This document shows, one piece after another, positions 8,757-16,931 of a DNA stretch of 64,000 nucleotides. Position 1 is the first letter of the stretch, and every line of letters starts with the position of its first letter. The stretch lies in the NCBI RefSeq assembly GCF_023101665.1, contig NZ_CP082161.1, positions 496,001 to 560,000 of the forward strand. Reading direction: 5' to 3'. Both the position numbers and the translations under genes were made by a program. The notes beneath the pieces are model-generated. The model did no database searches, was not told where the DNA came from, and was given only the letters and a program-made list of their open reading frames with translations. The stretch is from Bradyrhizobium sp. 195. Lineage in GTDB: Bacteria > Pseudomonadota > Alphaproteobacteria > Rhizobiales > Xanthobacteraceae.

Positions 8757-9149
8757 CTAATTCAACACCCGCTTGCTGTCTGGGCTGTCCAGCGAAAACG
8801 CGGGCACGTCGATCTCGAAGCGCTCGCCGCTTTCGGTGACCATCTGGTAGCGGCCGGTCATGAAGCCGGAGGCGGTCGAGAGCGGGACGCCGGAGGTGTA
8901 TTCGAAGCGCTCGCCGGGGGCCAGGATCGGCTGCTCGCCGACCACGCCCTCGCCTTTCACCTCCTGCTGGCGGCCGGAGGCGTCGGTGATGATCCAGTGC
9001 CGCGTCTTGAGCTGCACGGTCTCCTCGCCGGAATTGGTGATGACGATGGTGTAGGACCAGAAGTAGCGGGAGCGGTCGGCCGACGACTGCTCCGGAACAA
9101 AGTTCGGCTCGACGGTCACTTCGATCTGGCGGGTCACGGCGCGGTACAT
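8757..9149 (-). CDS. apaG: ApaG protein
   Basis: Small fibronectin-III-like beta-sandwich protein (DUF525). The founding gene is named for its neighbourhood with apaH in enterobacteria; the exact role is unclear, with links to magnesium and cobalt tolerance. The 130 residues begin MYRAVTRQIEVTV and show the family core FWSYTIVITNSGEETVQL, TRHWIITDASG and YTSGVPLSTASGFMTGRYQM. An ATG four codons upstream (9161) is possible, but 9149 matches the family's usual N-terminus. No apaH is nearby. It diverges from opgC with 178 bp between starts. Confidence 0.93.
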   Translation of the reverse strand: MYRAVTRQIEVTVEPNFVPEQSSADRSRYFWSYTIVITNSGEETVQLKTRHWIITDASGRQQEVKGEGVVGEQPILAPGERFEYTSGVPLSTASGFMTGRYQMVTESGERFEIDVPAFSLDSPDSKRVLN

Positions 9150-9327
9150 AGTTGCTACCATACCGAAATCCGGCCCCGGAACCAAACGCCGCGGGTAGCT
9201 TTGGCGACATCGTCCCGCCAGATTCGAAGGGAATGACACCCCCGAAGATCCGGCCGCTTTGCGAGTTGACGACCGGACCGGTACACTCCTTGACGCGTCG
9301 CGATTTGCGGAAGGGTTTTCGCCCCCG

Positions 9328-10584
9328 ATGACCATTGCCGACCAAGTGACGGGACAGACGATCGCGGGAACCGCGGGGGCCAAACCCGCGGGGAGCAAGC
9401 CGCGCGCCGCCGCGCCGGCGATCACGCTGCCCGCCATCGGCGAGCGCGAACTCCGGCTCGACCTGTTCCGCGGCCTCGCGCTGTGGCTGATCTTCATCGA
9501 CCATCTGCCGGCAAGTCTGCTGACGTGGTTCACGATCCGCAATTACGGCTTCAGCGACGCCACCGAGATCTTCATCTTCATCTCCGGCTACACCGCCGCC
9601 TTCGTCTACGGAAGGGCGATGCTGGAGAGCGGCGTCCTCATCGCCACCGCGCGCATCCTGCGCCGGGTCTGGCAGATCTATGTCGCCCACGTCTTCCTGT
9701 TCACGATCTTCCTCGCAGAAATCTCCTATGTCGCGACCAGGTTCGAGAACCCGCTCTACACCGAAGAAATGGGCATTCTGGATTTCCTCAAGCAGCCCGA
9801 CATCACCATCGTGCAGGCGCTGCTGCTGCGCTTCCGACCCGTCAACATGGACGTGCTGCCGCTCTACATCGTGCTGATGCTGGCGCTGCCGCTGATCCTG
9901 TGGTCGATGAAATGGCGCCCCGACTTCACGCTCGGCCTCTCGGTCGCGCTCTACGTCGTCACCTGGGAATACGATCTCTATCTGTCGGCCTATCCGAACG
10001 GGTTCTGGGCCTTCAATCCCTTCGCCTGGCAATTGCTGTTCGTGTTCGGTGCATGGTGCGCGCTCGGAGGTGCGCGACGGATGTCGCGCATCCTGGCCTC
10101 GCCGGTTACGATGTGGATCTCGATCGCCTATCTCGCGGCGGCGTTCTGCGTGACGCTGACCTGGTACGTGCCGCAGCTCTCCCACTTCATGCCGAAGCGG
10201 ATCGAGCAGTGGATGTACCCGATCGACAAGACCGATCTCGACGTGCTGCGCTTCACGCATTTCCTGGCGCTGGCCGCACTCACCGTGCGCTTCCTACCCC
10301 GGGATTGGCCGGGCTTGAAATCGCGCTGGCTGCGACCATTGATTCTATGTGGCCAGCATTCGCTCGAGATCTTCTGCCTCGGCGTGTTCCTGGCCTTTGC
10401 CGGCCATTTCATTCTCGCCGAAGTCTCCGGCGGCGCAGCCATGCATGCGCTGATTAGTCTCTCCGGGGTCCTGATCATGTGGGGCGTGGCGTGGGTGATT
10501 TCGTGGTACAAGCGGGTGGCTGACAAGAGCGGTGCGAAAACCAAAAACGCCGTCGGCAACGCCGATCTGGCGGGAGGGGGCTGA
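9328..10584 (+). CDS. opgC: OpgC-type membrane acyltransferase
   Basis: Multi-pass inner-membrane protein of the OpgC/acyltransferase-3 type, known for adding succinyl groups to periplasmic glucans. The start at 9328 (MTIADQVTG) gives 418 residues; the open frame reaches back to a TTG at 9259, but without a good ribosome site. Residues about 35-55 hold RELRLDLFRGLALWLIFIDH, the family signature with the conserved Arg and His, followed by roughly ten hydrophobic segments. Its TGA overlaps the next ATG, so it is probably co-translated with the SGNH-fold gene behind it. The substrate here is inferred from the family. Confidence 0.85.
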   Translation: MTIADQVTGQTIAGTAGAKPAGSKPRAAAPAITLPAIGERELRLDLFRGLALWLIFIDHLPASLLTWFTIRNYGFSDATEIFIFISGYTAAFVYGRAMLESGVLIATARILRRVWQIYVAHVFLFTIFLAEISYVATRFENPLYTEEMGILDFLKQPDITIVQALLLRFRPVNMDVLPLYIVLMLALPLILWSMKWRPDFTLGLSVALYVVTWEYDLYLSAYPNGFWAFNPFAWQLLFVFGAWCALGGARRMSRILASPVTMWISIAYLAAAFCVTLTWYVPQLSHFMPKRIEQWMYPIDKTDLDVLRFTHFLALAALTVRFLPRDWPGLKSRWLRPLILCGQHSLEIFCLGVFLAFAGHFILAEVSGGAAMHALISLSGVLIMWGVAWVISWYKRVADKSGAKTKNAVGNADLAGGG

Positions 10585-11354
10585 TGAAGGCGAAGGTTCT
10601 CCTGAGCCTGATCCTGCTATGCGGTAGCCTCGCCGCGCCTGTGGCGCGCGCGAGCGATGCTGCGCCTGCCGCGCCCGCGGCGTGCGAACTGCCGACCTAT
10701 CTGCTGACCAGCGAAAGTCGGCTTCTCAAGGTCGCCGATGCCGTCAAGGCCGGCAAACCGCTCGACATCCTCGTCATCGGCAGCCGCTCGACCACGATTC
10801 CGTCTTCGGAGAGCAGCTCCTATCCGGCGCGCATGGAGGCGATCCTCAAGGAGAAGCTGCCTGCGTCCGAGGTGGTGCACGTCTCCGTAGAAATACAGAG
10901 CAAAAGAACGGCGGAGGAGGCCGCCTCTACCTTCGTTAAGCTGATAGAAGCAAAAACGCCTACTTTGGTCGTCTGGCAAACCGGGACCGTGGATGCCATC
11001 CGATCCATCGATCCCGACGAATTTCGCAGCGCCGTGACCCAAGGGGTTGTTGCGTTGCAAAAGGCAGGGGCCGACGTCGTCTTGATGAATTTGCAGTACA
11101 GCCCGCGCACCGAAACCATGATCTCGGCGCAACCGTTTCTCGATAATATGCGCGTGGTAGCACAGGAGCATGATATTCCGCTGTTCGATCGTTTCGCGAT
11201 CATGCGGCAGTGGAATGATCAGGGTCAGTTCGACCTGTTCAGCCCGTCCCGCGGGCCCGAATTGGCGAAACAGGTCCATGATTGCCTTGGCCGGGCGTTG
11301 GCACAGTTCGTGATCGACGCTGCCCATCTAGAGCCGGCCCAGCAGCAAAATTGA
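10584..11354 (+). CDS. Secreted SGNH-hydrolase-fold protein, catalytically dead paralog
   Basis: A 256-residue protein with an N-terminal signal peptide (hydrophobic residues 4-20, cleavage after ARA). It aligns by eye with the next gene over most of its length, but the catalytic blocks are gone. The GDS-like motif reads GSRST with Arg68 where the nucleophilic Ser should be. Block III reads GTVD with Val136 in place of Asn. The closing DxxH reads DLFS, with Ser220 in place of His. The fold is conserved, so it may bind a sugar chain or regulate its neighbour. The gene overlaps opgC by one base. AT-richer codons near 10880-10960 differ from the flanks. Confidence 0.75.
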   Translation: MKAKVLLSLILLCGSLAAPVARASDAAPAAPAACELPTYLLTSESRLLKVADAVKAGKPLDILVIGSRSTTIPSSESSSYPARMEAILKEKLPASEVVHVSVEIQSKRTAEEAASTFVKLIEAKTPTLVVWQTGTVDAIRSIDPDEFRSAVTQGVVALQKAGADVVLMNLQYSPRTETMISAQPFLDNMRVVAQEHDIPLFDRFAIMRQWNDQGQFDLFSPSRGPELAKQVHDCLGRALAQFVIDAAHLEPAQQQN

Positions 11355-11366
11355 GGTCTAGCGTTA

Positions 11367-12350
11367 ATGAGTTCTCTCCGCCCTTTTTGCCTGACGACAT
11401 GGTTGGCCGCGCCTGCAGCCGCGATGCTGTTGTTGCTGATGCCGGCCTCGCAGTCGCATGCGCAGGCGCCGGCCACGCCCGTACCCGCGCAATCGGCTGA
11501 TCCCGCTCCCGCTTCGCCCTCCCAGACCACAGTCGCAGTGACGTCGCCCGAGCAGCGCGGCGTCACGGCGCGCGCCGTCGACAAGGTGAAGCAGGTCGCC
11601 AAATCCGCCGCCGACGTCTTCAGCCGCGTACCCTGCCTGCCGCCGAAGGGTGGCTCGAAGGCGATGGGCACGCTGCCGCATGTCGCAAGCAAGCTCGTCG
11701 CCGGCCAGCCCGTCGTCATCGTCGCGTTCGGCTCGTCGTCGACCGCGGGTTTCGGCGCGAGCTCGCCGGAGTTCAATTATCCGAACCGTCTCGCCGCACA
11801 GCTGCGCCGGCACTATCCGACCGCCGACATCACCGTCGTCAATGCCGGCGTCGGCGGCGAGGACGCGCCCGAGATGATGAAGCGTCTTCAGACGCAGGTG
11901 ATCGACGTGCATCCGGATCTCGTGATCTGGCAGGTCGGCACCAACGCCGTGCTGCGCAATCTCGATCCCGGCGACACCGCAAAACTGGTCGAGGACGGCA
12001 TCAGCCGCATCCAGGCCGCCGGCGGTGCCGACATCGTGCTGGTCGATCCGCAATATTCGCCGGCCGTCAACCAGCGCAAGGAGAGCGCCGGCAAGATGAT
12101 CAAGCTGCTCGGCAACGTCGCTGAACTCCGCCACGTCGGCATCTTTCCCCGCTTCGAGGTGATGCGTGACTGGCACGAGAACCAATCGATTCCGGTCGAG
12201 AGCTTCGTGATCGCCGACGGCCTGCACATGAACGATTGGGGCTATGCCTGCTTCGCCCAGCTGCTCGGCGACGACATCATCCGCTCCGTCGGCCAGATCA
12301 AGCTCGGAGTGAACGTGCCTGCGGATGTGCGGACTTATCGGCCGATGTAA
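11367..12350 (+). CDS. Secreted SGNH/GDSL-type hydrolase
   Basis: A 327-residue exported esterase-like protein. Residues 15-33 form a signal peptide (cleavage near SHAQA), then a Pro/Ala/Ser-rich linker to about residue 60. The hydrolase domain has block I FGSSSTAG (nucleophile Ser124), block II NAGVGGED, block III GTNA (Asn193) and the D284-GL-H287 pair in DGLHMNDWG. It starts 12 bp after the dead paralog and belongs to the opgC operon, so a role in adding or removing acyl groups on a periplasmic glucan is plausible. A family A palindrome follows. Confidence 0.8.
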   Translation: MSSLRPFCLTTWLAAPAAAMLLLLMPASQSHAQAPATPVPAQSADPAPASPSQTTVAVTSPEQRGVTARAVDKVKQVAKSAADVFSRVPCLPPKGGSKAMGTLPHVASKLVAGQPVVIVAFGSSSTAGFGASSPEFNYPNRLAAQLRRHYPTADITVVNAGVGGEDAPEMMKRLQTQVIDVHPDLVIWQVGTNAVLRNLDPGDTAKLVEDGISRIQAAGGADIVLVDPQYSPAVNQRKESAGKMIKLLGNVAELRHVGIFPRFEVMRDWHENQSIPVESFVIADGLHMNDWGYACFAQLLGDDIIRSVGQIKLGVNVPADVRTYRPM

Positions 12351-12359
12351 CTCGGTGCC

Positions 12360-12449
12360 GTAGGGTGGGTTAGGCGAAGCCGTAACCCACCACTTCTGTT
12401 GCCGCGGAGATCAAAGAGGTGGGTTACGCCTTCGGCTAACCCACCCTAC
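12360..12449. repeat. Intergenic palindrome, family A copy 2
   Basis: GTAGGGTGGGTTAGGCGAAG at the left is inverted as CTTCGGCTAACCCACCCTAC at the right, with an inner GTAACCCACC / GGTGGGTTAC pair. It fills the gap between the convergent hydrolase and metZ genes and could act as a two-way terminator. Confidence 0.9.
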
Positions 12450-12460
12450 AATTCAAAAAC

Positions 12461-13648
12461 TCACGCCTTCTCCAGCGCCGCGGTCAGATCCTCGATCAGA
12501 TCATCCGCATGCTCGAGTCCCGCCGAGAAGCGGATGAAGCCCTCGCCGATGCCGAGGGCGGCGCGGTCTTCGGGCTTCAGGCGCTGATGCGTCGTGGTCG
12601 CCGGATGCGTGACGAGGCTCTTGGCGTCGCCGAGATTGTTCGAGATCCTCGCAAGCTTGAGCTCGTTGAGCACGCGGAACGCAGCCTGCTTGCCGCCCTT
12701 GACCTCGAAGCCGACCAGGGTCGAGCCGCCGCGCATCTGCTTCTTCACCAGCGCCGCCTGCGGATGATCGGCGCGGCCGGGATAAACCAGCCGTGCGACC
12801 TTCGGATGGCTCGCCAGCACCTCGGCAATCCGTGCCGCGGTATCGGTCTGCGCGCGCACGCGCACGCCGAGCGTCTCCAGGCCCTTGAGCAGGACCCAGG
12901 CGTTGAACGGCGAGATCGACGGGCCGGTCTGGCGCATGAAATTGTGGATGTGCTCGGCGATGAAGGCTTCCGAGGACAGGATGACGCCGCCGAGGCAGCG
13001 GCCCTGGCCGTCGATATGCTTGGTCGCGGAATAGACCACGACGTCGGCGCCGAGCGCGAGCGGGCTCTGCCAGATCGGGGTTGCGAACACGTTGTCGACG
13101 ATGAGCCGCGCGCCGCCCTTGTGTGCGATCTCGGCGATGCCGGGAATGTCGAGCACATCGAGCGTCGGATTGGTCGGGCTCTCCAGGAAGAACGTCTTGG
13201 TGTTCGGCCTCACCGCGCGCTGCCATTGGTCGAGGTCGAGCCCGTCGACCAGCGTGGTCTCGATGCCGTAGCGCGGCAAGAGGTCCTGCACGACGTAGAG
13301 GCACGAGCCGAACAGCGCCCGCGAGGCCACCACGTGATCGCCGGCCTTGAGCGGTGCCAGGATCGCGGTCGTCACCGCGGCCATGCCTGTTGCCGCCGAG
13401 CGGGCCGCCTCGGCGCCCTCCAGCTCGATCATGCGGCGCTCGAACATCGCGATGGTCGGGTTGGAGTAGCGCGAATAGATGAAGCCCGGATCCTCGCCCT
13501 TGAACCGCGCCTCGCACTCCTCGGCGCTGTTGTAGACGTAGCCCTGGGTCAGGAACAGCGACTCCGACGTCTCGCCATATTGCGAGCGCAGGGTGCCGGA
13601 ATGGACCAGGCGGGTTTCGGGACGGTAGTTGGCAGGCGACTTCGACAT
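12461..13648 (-). CDS. metZ: O-succinylhomoserine sulfhydrylase
   Basis: PLP enzyme of the Cys/Met-metabolism (gamma-family) fold that makes homocysteine directly from O-succinylhomoserine and sulfide in methionine synthesis. Seen: YSRYSNPT, the SAATGMAAV cofactor loop, VDNVFATPIWQSPL, and the PLP Lys in YSATKHIDGQGR. The ATG at 13648 follows GGAGG at ideal spacing and gives 395 residues; upstream in-frame starts would overlap that ribosome site. Expression is very probably controlled by the SAM-II riboswitch and attenuator in its leader, so it is off when S-adenosylmethionine is high. Confidence 0.95.
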   Translation of the reverse strand: MSKSPANYRPETRLVHSGTLRSQYGETSESLFLTQGYVYNSAEECEARFKGEDPGFIYSRYSNPTIAMFERRMIELEGAEAARSAATGMAAVTTAILAPLKAGDHVVASRALFGSCLYVVQDLLPRYGIETTLVDGLDLDQWQRAVRPNTKTFFLESPTNPTLDVLDIPGIAEIAHKGGARLIVDNVFATPIWQSPLALGADVVVYSATKHIDGQGRCLGGVILSSEAFIAEHIHNFMRQTGPSISPFNAWVLLKGLETLGVRVRAQTDTAARIAEVLASHPKVARLVYPGRADHPQAALVKKQMRGGSTLVGFEVKGGKQAAFRVLNELKLARISNNLGDAKSLVTHPATTTHQRLKPEDRAALGIGEGFIRFSAGLEHADDLIEDLTAALEKA

Positions 13649-13687
13649 AGGTACCTCCGACATGACCGCCTCGTCGAAAACGGTCAC

Positions 13688-13720
13688 AAAAAAACCGGCC
13701 TGGATATCTCCACGGGCCGG
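13688..13720 (-). terminator. Attenuator terminator in the metZ leader
   Basis: On the minus strand, stem CCGGCC / GGCCGG around a 14-nt loop is followed directly by seven U (TTTTTTTG). A competing pairing is possible between GGCCGGG at 13740-13734 and CCCGGCC at 13721-13715, which would disrupt it. It lies between the SAM-II aptamer and the metZ ribosome site. Confidence 0.75.
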
Positions 13721-13740
13721 GATCACAGAGGTCCCCGGCC

Positions 13741-13795
13741 TGTTTAGCGACTTATTTAACGTGGCTGCAAGCCGGCCGGCTCAAATCACCACGGG
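13741..13795 (-). promoter_or_regulatory. SAM-II riboswitch (metA-type element)
   Basis: The minus strand carries the SAM-II core in order: CGTGG and GATTTG, the CCGG-rich loop, CTTGCAGCCACG (closing the CGTGG/CCACG stem), then TTAAATAAGTCGCTAAA, which forms the pseudoknot. This matches the compact aptamer known in front of metA/metZ in Rhizobiales. It begins about 10 nt downstream of a good promoter. Confidence 0.92.
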
Positions 13796-13805
13796 ATAAG
13801 TGATG

Positions 13806-13834
13806 CTCATATTCCGCAATGCCCTTTCCGTCAA
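13806..13834 (-). promoter_or_regulatory. Predicted sigma-70 promoter of the metZ leader
   Basis: Minus strand: -35 TTGACG (13834-13829), 17-bp spacer, -10 TATGAG (13811-13806). The predicted start falls near 13799, just before the riboswitch stem. Confidence 0.7.
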
Positions 13835-13882
13835 GGCGTCCATCGGATAGCCGTAAAAGGCTTGTATTTCCCGCATGTCCGG

Positions 13883-15019
13883 ATGCATTTGACCCCTGAT
13901 GAGGATACCCGGTTGACGTTTACGGTCGCGCCAGACGCCAATGGTATCCTGCCCGACCGCATGATCGCGGCGATGGCGGACGCGGGGCTTATCCTGCCCG
14001 CCTACGACTTCGTCGAGAGCCAGATCCAGCCGGCGAGCCTCGATTTGCGTCTCGGCGACATCGCCTACCGCGTCCGCGCCAGCTTCCTGCCCGGTCCCGG
14101 CGCCACGGTGGCCGAGCGCATCGACGAATTGAAGCTGCACGAGTTCAGCCTCGCCGACGGCGCGGTGCTGGAGACGAACTGCGTCTACATCGTGCCGCTG
14201 CTGGAGAGCCTCGCGCTGCCGCCGGAGATCGTCGCGGCCGCCAACCCGAAGAGCTCCACCGGCCGGCTCGACGTCTTCACCCGCGTGATCGCCGACGGCA
14301 CCCGCCGGTTCGACATGATCGGCGCCGGCTATCACGGCCCGCTCTATGCCGAGATCAGCCCGAAGACGTTTCCGGTGCTGGTCAGCGAGGGCTCGCGCCT
14401 CAGCCAGGTGCGCTTCCGCACTGGTGACGCCATCCTCAACGCCGACGAGCTCGATGGCTTGCATGCCGTCGAGCGCCTCGTCGACATCGACGATGCCGAC
14501 CTGTCGGGCGGCGTCGCCGTCTCCGTCGATCTGTCCGGTGAGAAAGCGAACGGCTTCGTCGGCTATCGCGCCAAGCGCCACACCGGCGTCGTCGACGTCG
14601 ATCGCCGCTCGGGCTATTCCGTCGAGGACTTCTGGGAGCCCATCTCGGCGCGTCCCGACGGCAGCCTGATCCTCGATCCCGGCGAGTTCTACATCCTCGC
14701 CTCGAAGGAAGCGGTGCAGGTGCCGCCCGACTACGCCGCGGAGATGGTGCCGTTCGATCCCCTGGTCGGCGAATTCCGCGTGCACTACGCCGGATTCTTC
14801 GATCCCGGCTTCGGCTATGCCGGCGCCGGCGGGCAGGGGGCGCGCGCGGTGCTCGAGGTGCGCTCGCGCGAAGTGCCGTTCATCCTCGAGCATGGCCAGA
14901 TCGTCGGCCGTCTCGTCTACGAGAAGATGCTGGCGCGCCCCGATGCGATGTACGGCCAGCGCATCGGTTCCAATTACCAGGCCCAGGGCCTCAAACTATC
15001 GAAGCATTTCCGGGTGTAG
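13883..15019 (+). CDS. dcd: 2'-deoxycytidine 5'-triphosphate deaminase (long form)
   Basis: Makes dUTP from dCTP for thymidylate synthesis. This is the long alphaproteobacterial type: two dCTP-deaminase/dUTPase beta-barrel units in one chain. Unit one has SQIQPASLDLRLG and AANPKSSTGRLDVFTRV; unit two has LILDPGEFYILASKE and FEHGQ-like ILEHGQIVGRLVYEKM. The ATG at 13883 gives 378 residues. A TTG at 13913 has a better-placed GAGGA site 8 bases upstream and would give 368; a TTG at 13862 is also open. It diverges from metZ, whose promoter overlaps the spacer. Confidence 0.88.
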   Translation: MHLTPDEDTRLTFTVAPDANGILPDRMIAAMADAGLILPAYDFVESQIQPASLDLRLGDIAYRVRASFLPGPGATVAERIDELKLHEFSLADGAVLETNCVYIVPLLESLALPPEIVAAANPKSSTGRLDVFTRVIADGTRRFDMIGAGYHGPLYAEISPKTFPVLVSEGSRLSQVRFRTGDAILNADELDGLHAVERLVDIDDADLSGGVAVSVDLSGEKANGFVGYRAKRHTGVVDVDRRSGYSVEDFWEPISARPDGSLILDPGEFYILASKEAVQVPPDYAAEMVPFDPLVGEFRVHYAGFFDPGFGYAGAGGQGARAVLEVRSREVPFILEHGQIVGRLVYEKMLARPDAMYGQRIGSNYQAQGLKLSKHFRV

Positions 15020-15032
15020 CGGCACATTCTAC

Positions 15033-15137
15033 TGTCATGCCCCGGCTCGACCGGGGCATCCAGTACGCCGCGGCTTATCGGATCAATCACCACGGCCTCT
15101 GGAATACTGGATCGCCCGATCAAGTCGGGCGATGACA
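15033..15137. repeat. Intergenic palindrome, family D copy 2
   Basis: TGTCATGCCCCGGCTCGACC at the left and AAGTCGGGCGATGACA at the right, with inner GCATCCAGTACGCC / GAATACTGGATCGCCC. It is in the opposite orientation to the 19421 and 62288 copies. Confidence 0.85.
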
Positions 15138-15188
15138 CCGGTGTGTCAGGGTGCGAAGTGAAATCCGGGCTACATGCGAGGTGACGAG

Positions 15189-15608
15189 ATGAGCAATCAA
15201 TCCGAGCTCGACGCAAAGATCGCCGAAGACGTCGCGGATGCGCTGATCTATTCGGATCGCTCCGGCACGATCATGCGTTGGAATCGCGCCTCGGTCGCGC
15301 TGTTCGGCTTCACCGCGGACGAAGCGCTCGGCCAGAATCTCGACCTGATCATTCCCGAACATTTGCGCGCTGCGCACTGGAAGGGCTTCGAGGCCGCGCT
15401 CGCCAGCGGCACGATGAAGCTTGCGGGCAAGCCGACACTCACCCGCGCGCTGCACAAGAGCGGACGCAAGCTCTACATCGAGATGACCTTCGCGCTGGTG
15501 CGCGATTCCGGCGGCAACGTCTTGGGATCTGTGGCGATGGCGCGCGATGTCACCGAACGGCTCGAGCGAGAGCGCGCCGCGAAGACGGCGTCGCCGCAAA
15601 CTTCGTGA
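15189..15608 (+). CDS. Stand-alone PAS domain protein
   Basis: A 139-residue protein that is essentially one PAS domain: ADALIYSDRSGTIMRWNRAS, FGFTADEALGQNLDLIIPE, then a beta-rich end closing with SVAMARDVTERLERERA. The last helix resembles the linker that joins PAS domains to kinases, but no output domain follows. The ATG at 15189 has a GAGGTGACG site before it; an ATG at 15174 is in frame. PAS domains bind small ligands, haem or flavin; which one cannot be told here. It may act through a partner protein. Confidence 0.8.
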   Translation: MSNQSELDAKIAEDVADALIYSDRSGTIMRWNRASVALFGFTADEALGQNLDLIIPEHLRAAHWKGFEAALASGTMKLAGKPTLTRALHKSGRKLYIEMTFALVRDSGGNVLGSVAMARDVTERLERERAAKTASPQTS

Positions 15609-15712
15609 TGCGGAATTGGCGGGCGGTCGCGCAGGGCGGCCTGCTTGGACGTCATGTTGCTTGCCTGAAGGTACGGTGACACACTCGATCAAAACAACGA
15701 TCGGGAGCGAAC

Positions 15713-16765
15713 ATGACCGCTGCATCGGACCTCGCGCAGCAAGCCCAATGGAAGCGCTGGCGAGCGGTCGCGGACCTCTATCACGCCTACTTCACCGGCC
15801 TCATCCTCACCGTCGTCACGCGACGCGGACCTGCGGATGCCGCCGAGTTCGTCTTCCGCGTATTTCGCCGCCAGCAGCAGGAGCGCTTCCTGCCAGGGCT
15901 TGAAAAGCTCGGCCTCAGTCACCTGCCGCCGGCGGTGGCCGCCGCGCAATATCACTACCTCTCCAACTGGATCGGCGGCGTGCATGTCGAATACATGCAT
16001 GAGAGCGACATCAAGGCCTGGATTCGCTATCCGCCGCCGCGCTGGATCTGGAAGGGCACGGCGATCTGCGGCGTGCCCGGCGAGGTCTCGCGTGCGATAC
16101 TGCGCGGCTGGCACGCGAATAACGGTGCTGCGCTGGGCGATCTCCGTCTTGGGTTCGTCTGCACCAAGCAGAGCGTCGATGGCCAGGACGGGCTCGAAGG
16201 CTACTATCATCAATACGACCATCCGCTAGAACTCGATCAGCGCCTGGTGTTCGCGCGGCATCTGGAAGCGCCATTGTTCGACGCCAAGACCGCGCCGGCG
16301 CTGCCGGTCGCGAGTTGGCCGAAACCGCGTCTGGAGAAAGCCTATCGCAACTACGCGATGGAATATGTGCGCACGGCGGCGCCCGTGATGGTGCAGCTGT
16401 TCGGGCCGGAAGACGCCGGCTATCTGCTGCACCTCACCGGCAAGCTGATCGGCATACAGCACTTTGACGAAGTCGCAGCCGCGCTGGCGATGAGCCGCGG
16501 CGGGGCAGGCGAGTTCGCGTCGTTCCTGGGCGCGCTGTTCGCCGCGCAGGACGACGTGGCGGAGACCGCGCAATCCGAAGGCAGCTTCGAAATCCGCCAG
16601 CAGAGCTGGAAGCTGATGGATGACGTCACGGACTATCATCCCGCTTGCGCCAGGGTGCTGGAGGGATTGTTCGAAGGCCTGGCTGCGGGATGCGGGCGGT
16701 ATATCGGCGTGCATCTGCGCCCCGCCCGTGGAGGCCACCCGCCGCTGACCTGGACGATCGAATAG
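15713..16765 (+). CDS. Uncharacterised protein, possibly ATC-hydrolase-like
   Basis: A 350-residue protein I cannot name firmly. The stretch LGFVCTKQSVDGQDGLEGYY (residues about 145-164) and the WIWKGTAICGVPGEVSR segment resemble the L-2-amino-thiazoline-4-carboxylate hydrolase-like family, whose best-studied members open thiazoline rings in cysteine salvage. No signal peptide or membrane segment is evident. It starts 104 bp after the PAS gene, beyond the reach of simple coupling, and the MATE exporter follows 166 bp on. The function is open. Confidence 0.6.
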   Translation: MTAASDLAQQAQWKRWRAVADLYHAYFTGLILTVVTRRGPADAAEFVFRVFRRQQQERFLPGLEKLGLSHLPPAVAAAQYHYLSNWIGGVHVEYMHESDIKAWIRYPPPRWIWKGTAICGVPGEVSRAILRGWHANNGAALGDLRLGFVCTKQSVDGQDGLEGYYHQYDHPLELDQRLVFARHLEAPLFDAKTAPALPVASWPKPRLEKAYRNYAMEYVRTAAPVMVQLFGPEDAGYLLHLTGKLIGIQHFDEVAAALAMSRGGAGEFASFLGALFAAQDDVAETAQSEGSFEIRQQSWKLMDDVTDYHPACARVLEGLFEGLAAGCGRYIGVHLRPARGGHPPLTWTIE

Positions 16766-16931
16766 CTCACCCATTGAAATGCGCTGCCGCAGGGCACGCC
16801 TGCATCTGGCGCAGGAGCAATCGCTCCGCGGCGTGCTAACAAGCTCTCCACCGCGCCCTGCGCGCGAAGAAATTTATTGTCACACCTACGCATTGCCGCG
16901 CCGCCAAGAGCGCTCGTGCCCCGGAGAGGAT

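Noticed and set aside
8427..9236. Plus-strand open frames in the repeat island (for example 7517-7879 and 8427-9236)
   Set aside because: They consist of translated palindromes and run antisense into apaG. No ribosome site or family resemblance.
8719..10260. A 513-codon minus-strand frame across the apaG and opgC region
   Set aside because: It starts inside opgC, runs out of frame through apaG and has repetitive charged composition. apaG and opgC both have strong family motifs in other frames.
13862..13882. Starting dcd at TTG 13862
   Set aside because: There is no ribosome site before it, and two better candidates (ATG 13883, TTG 13913) lie downstream.
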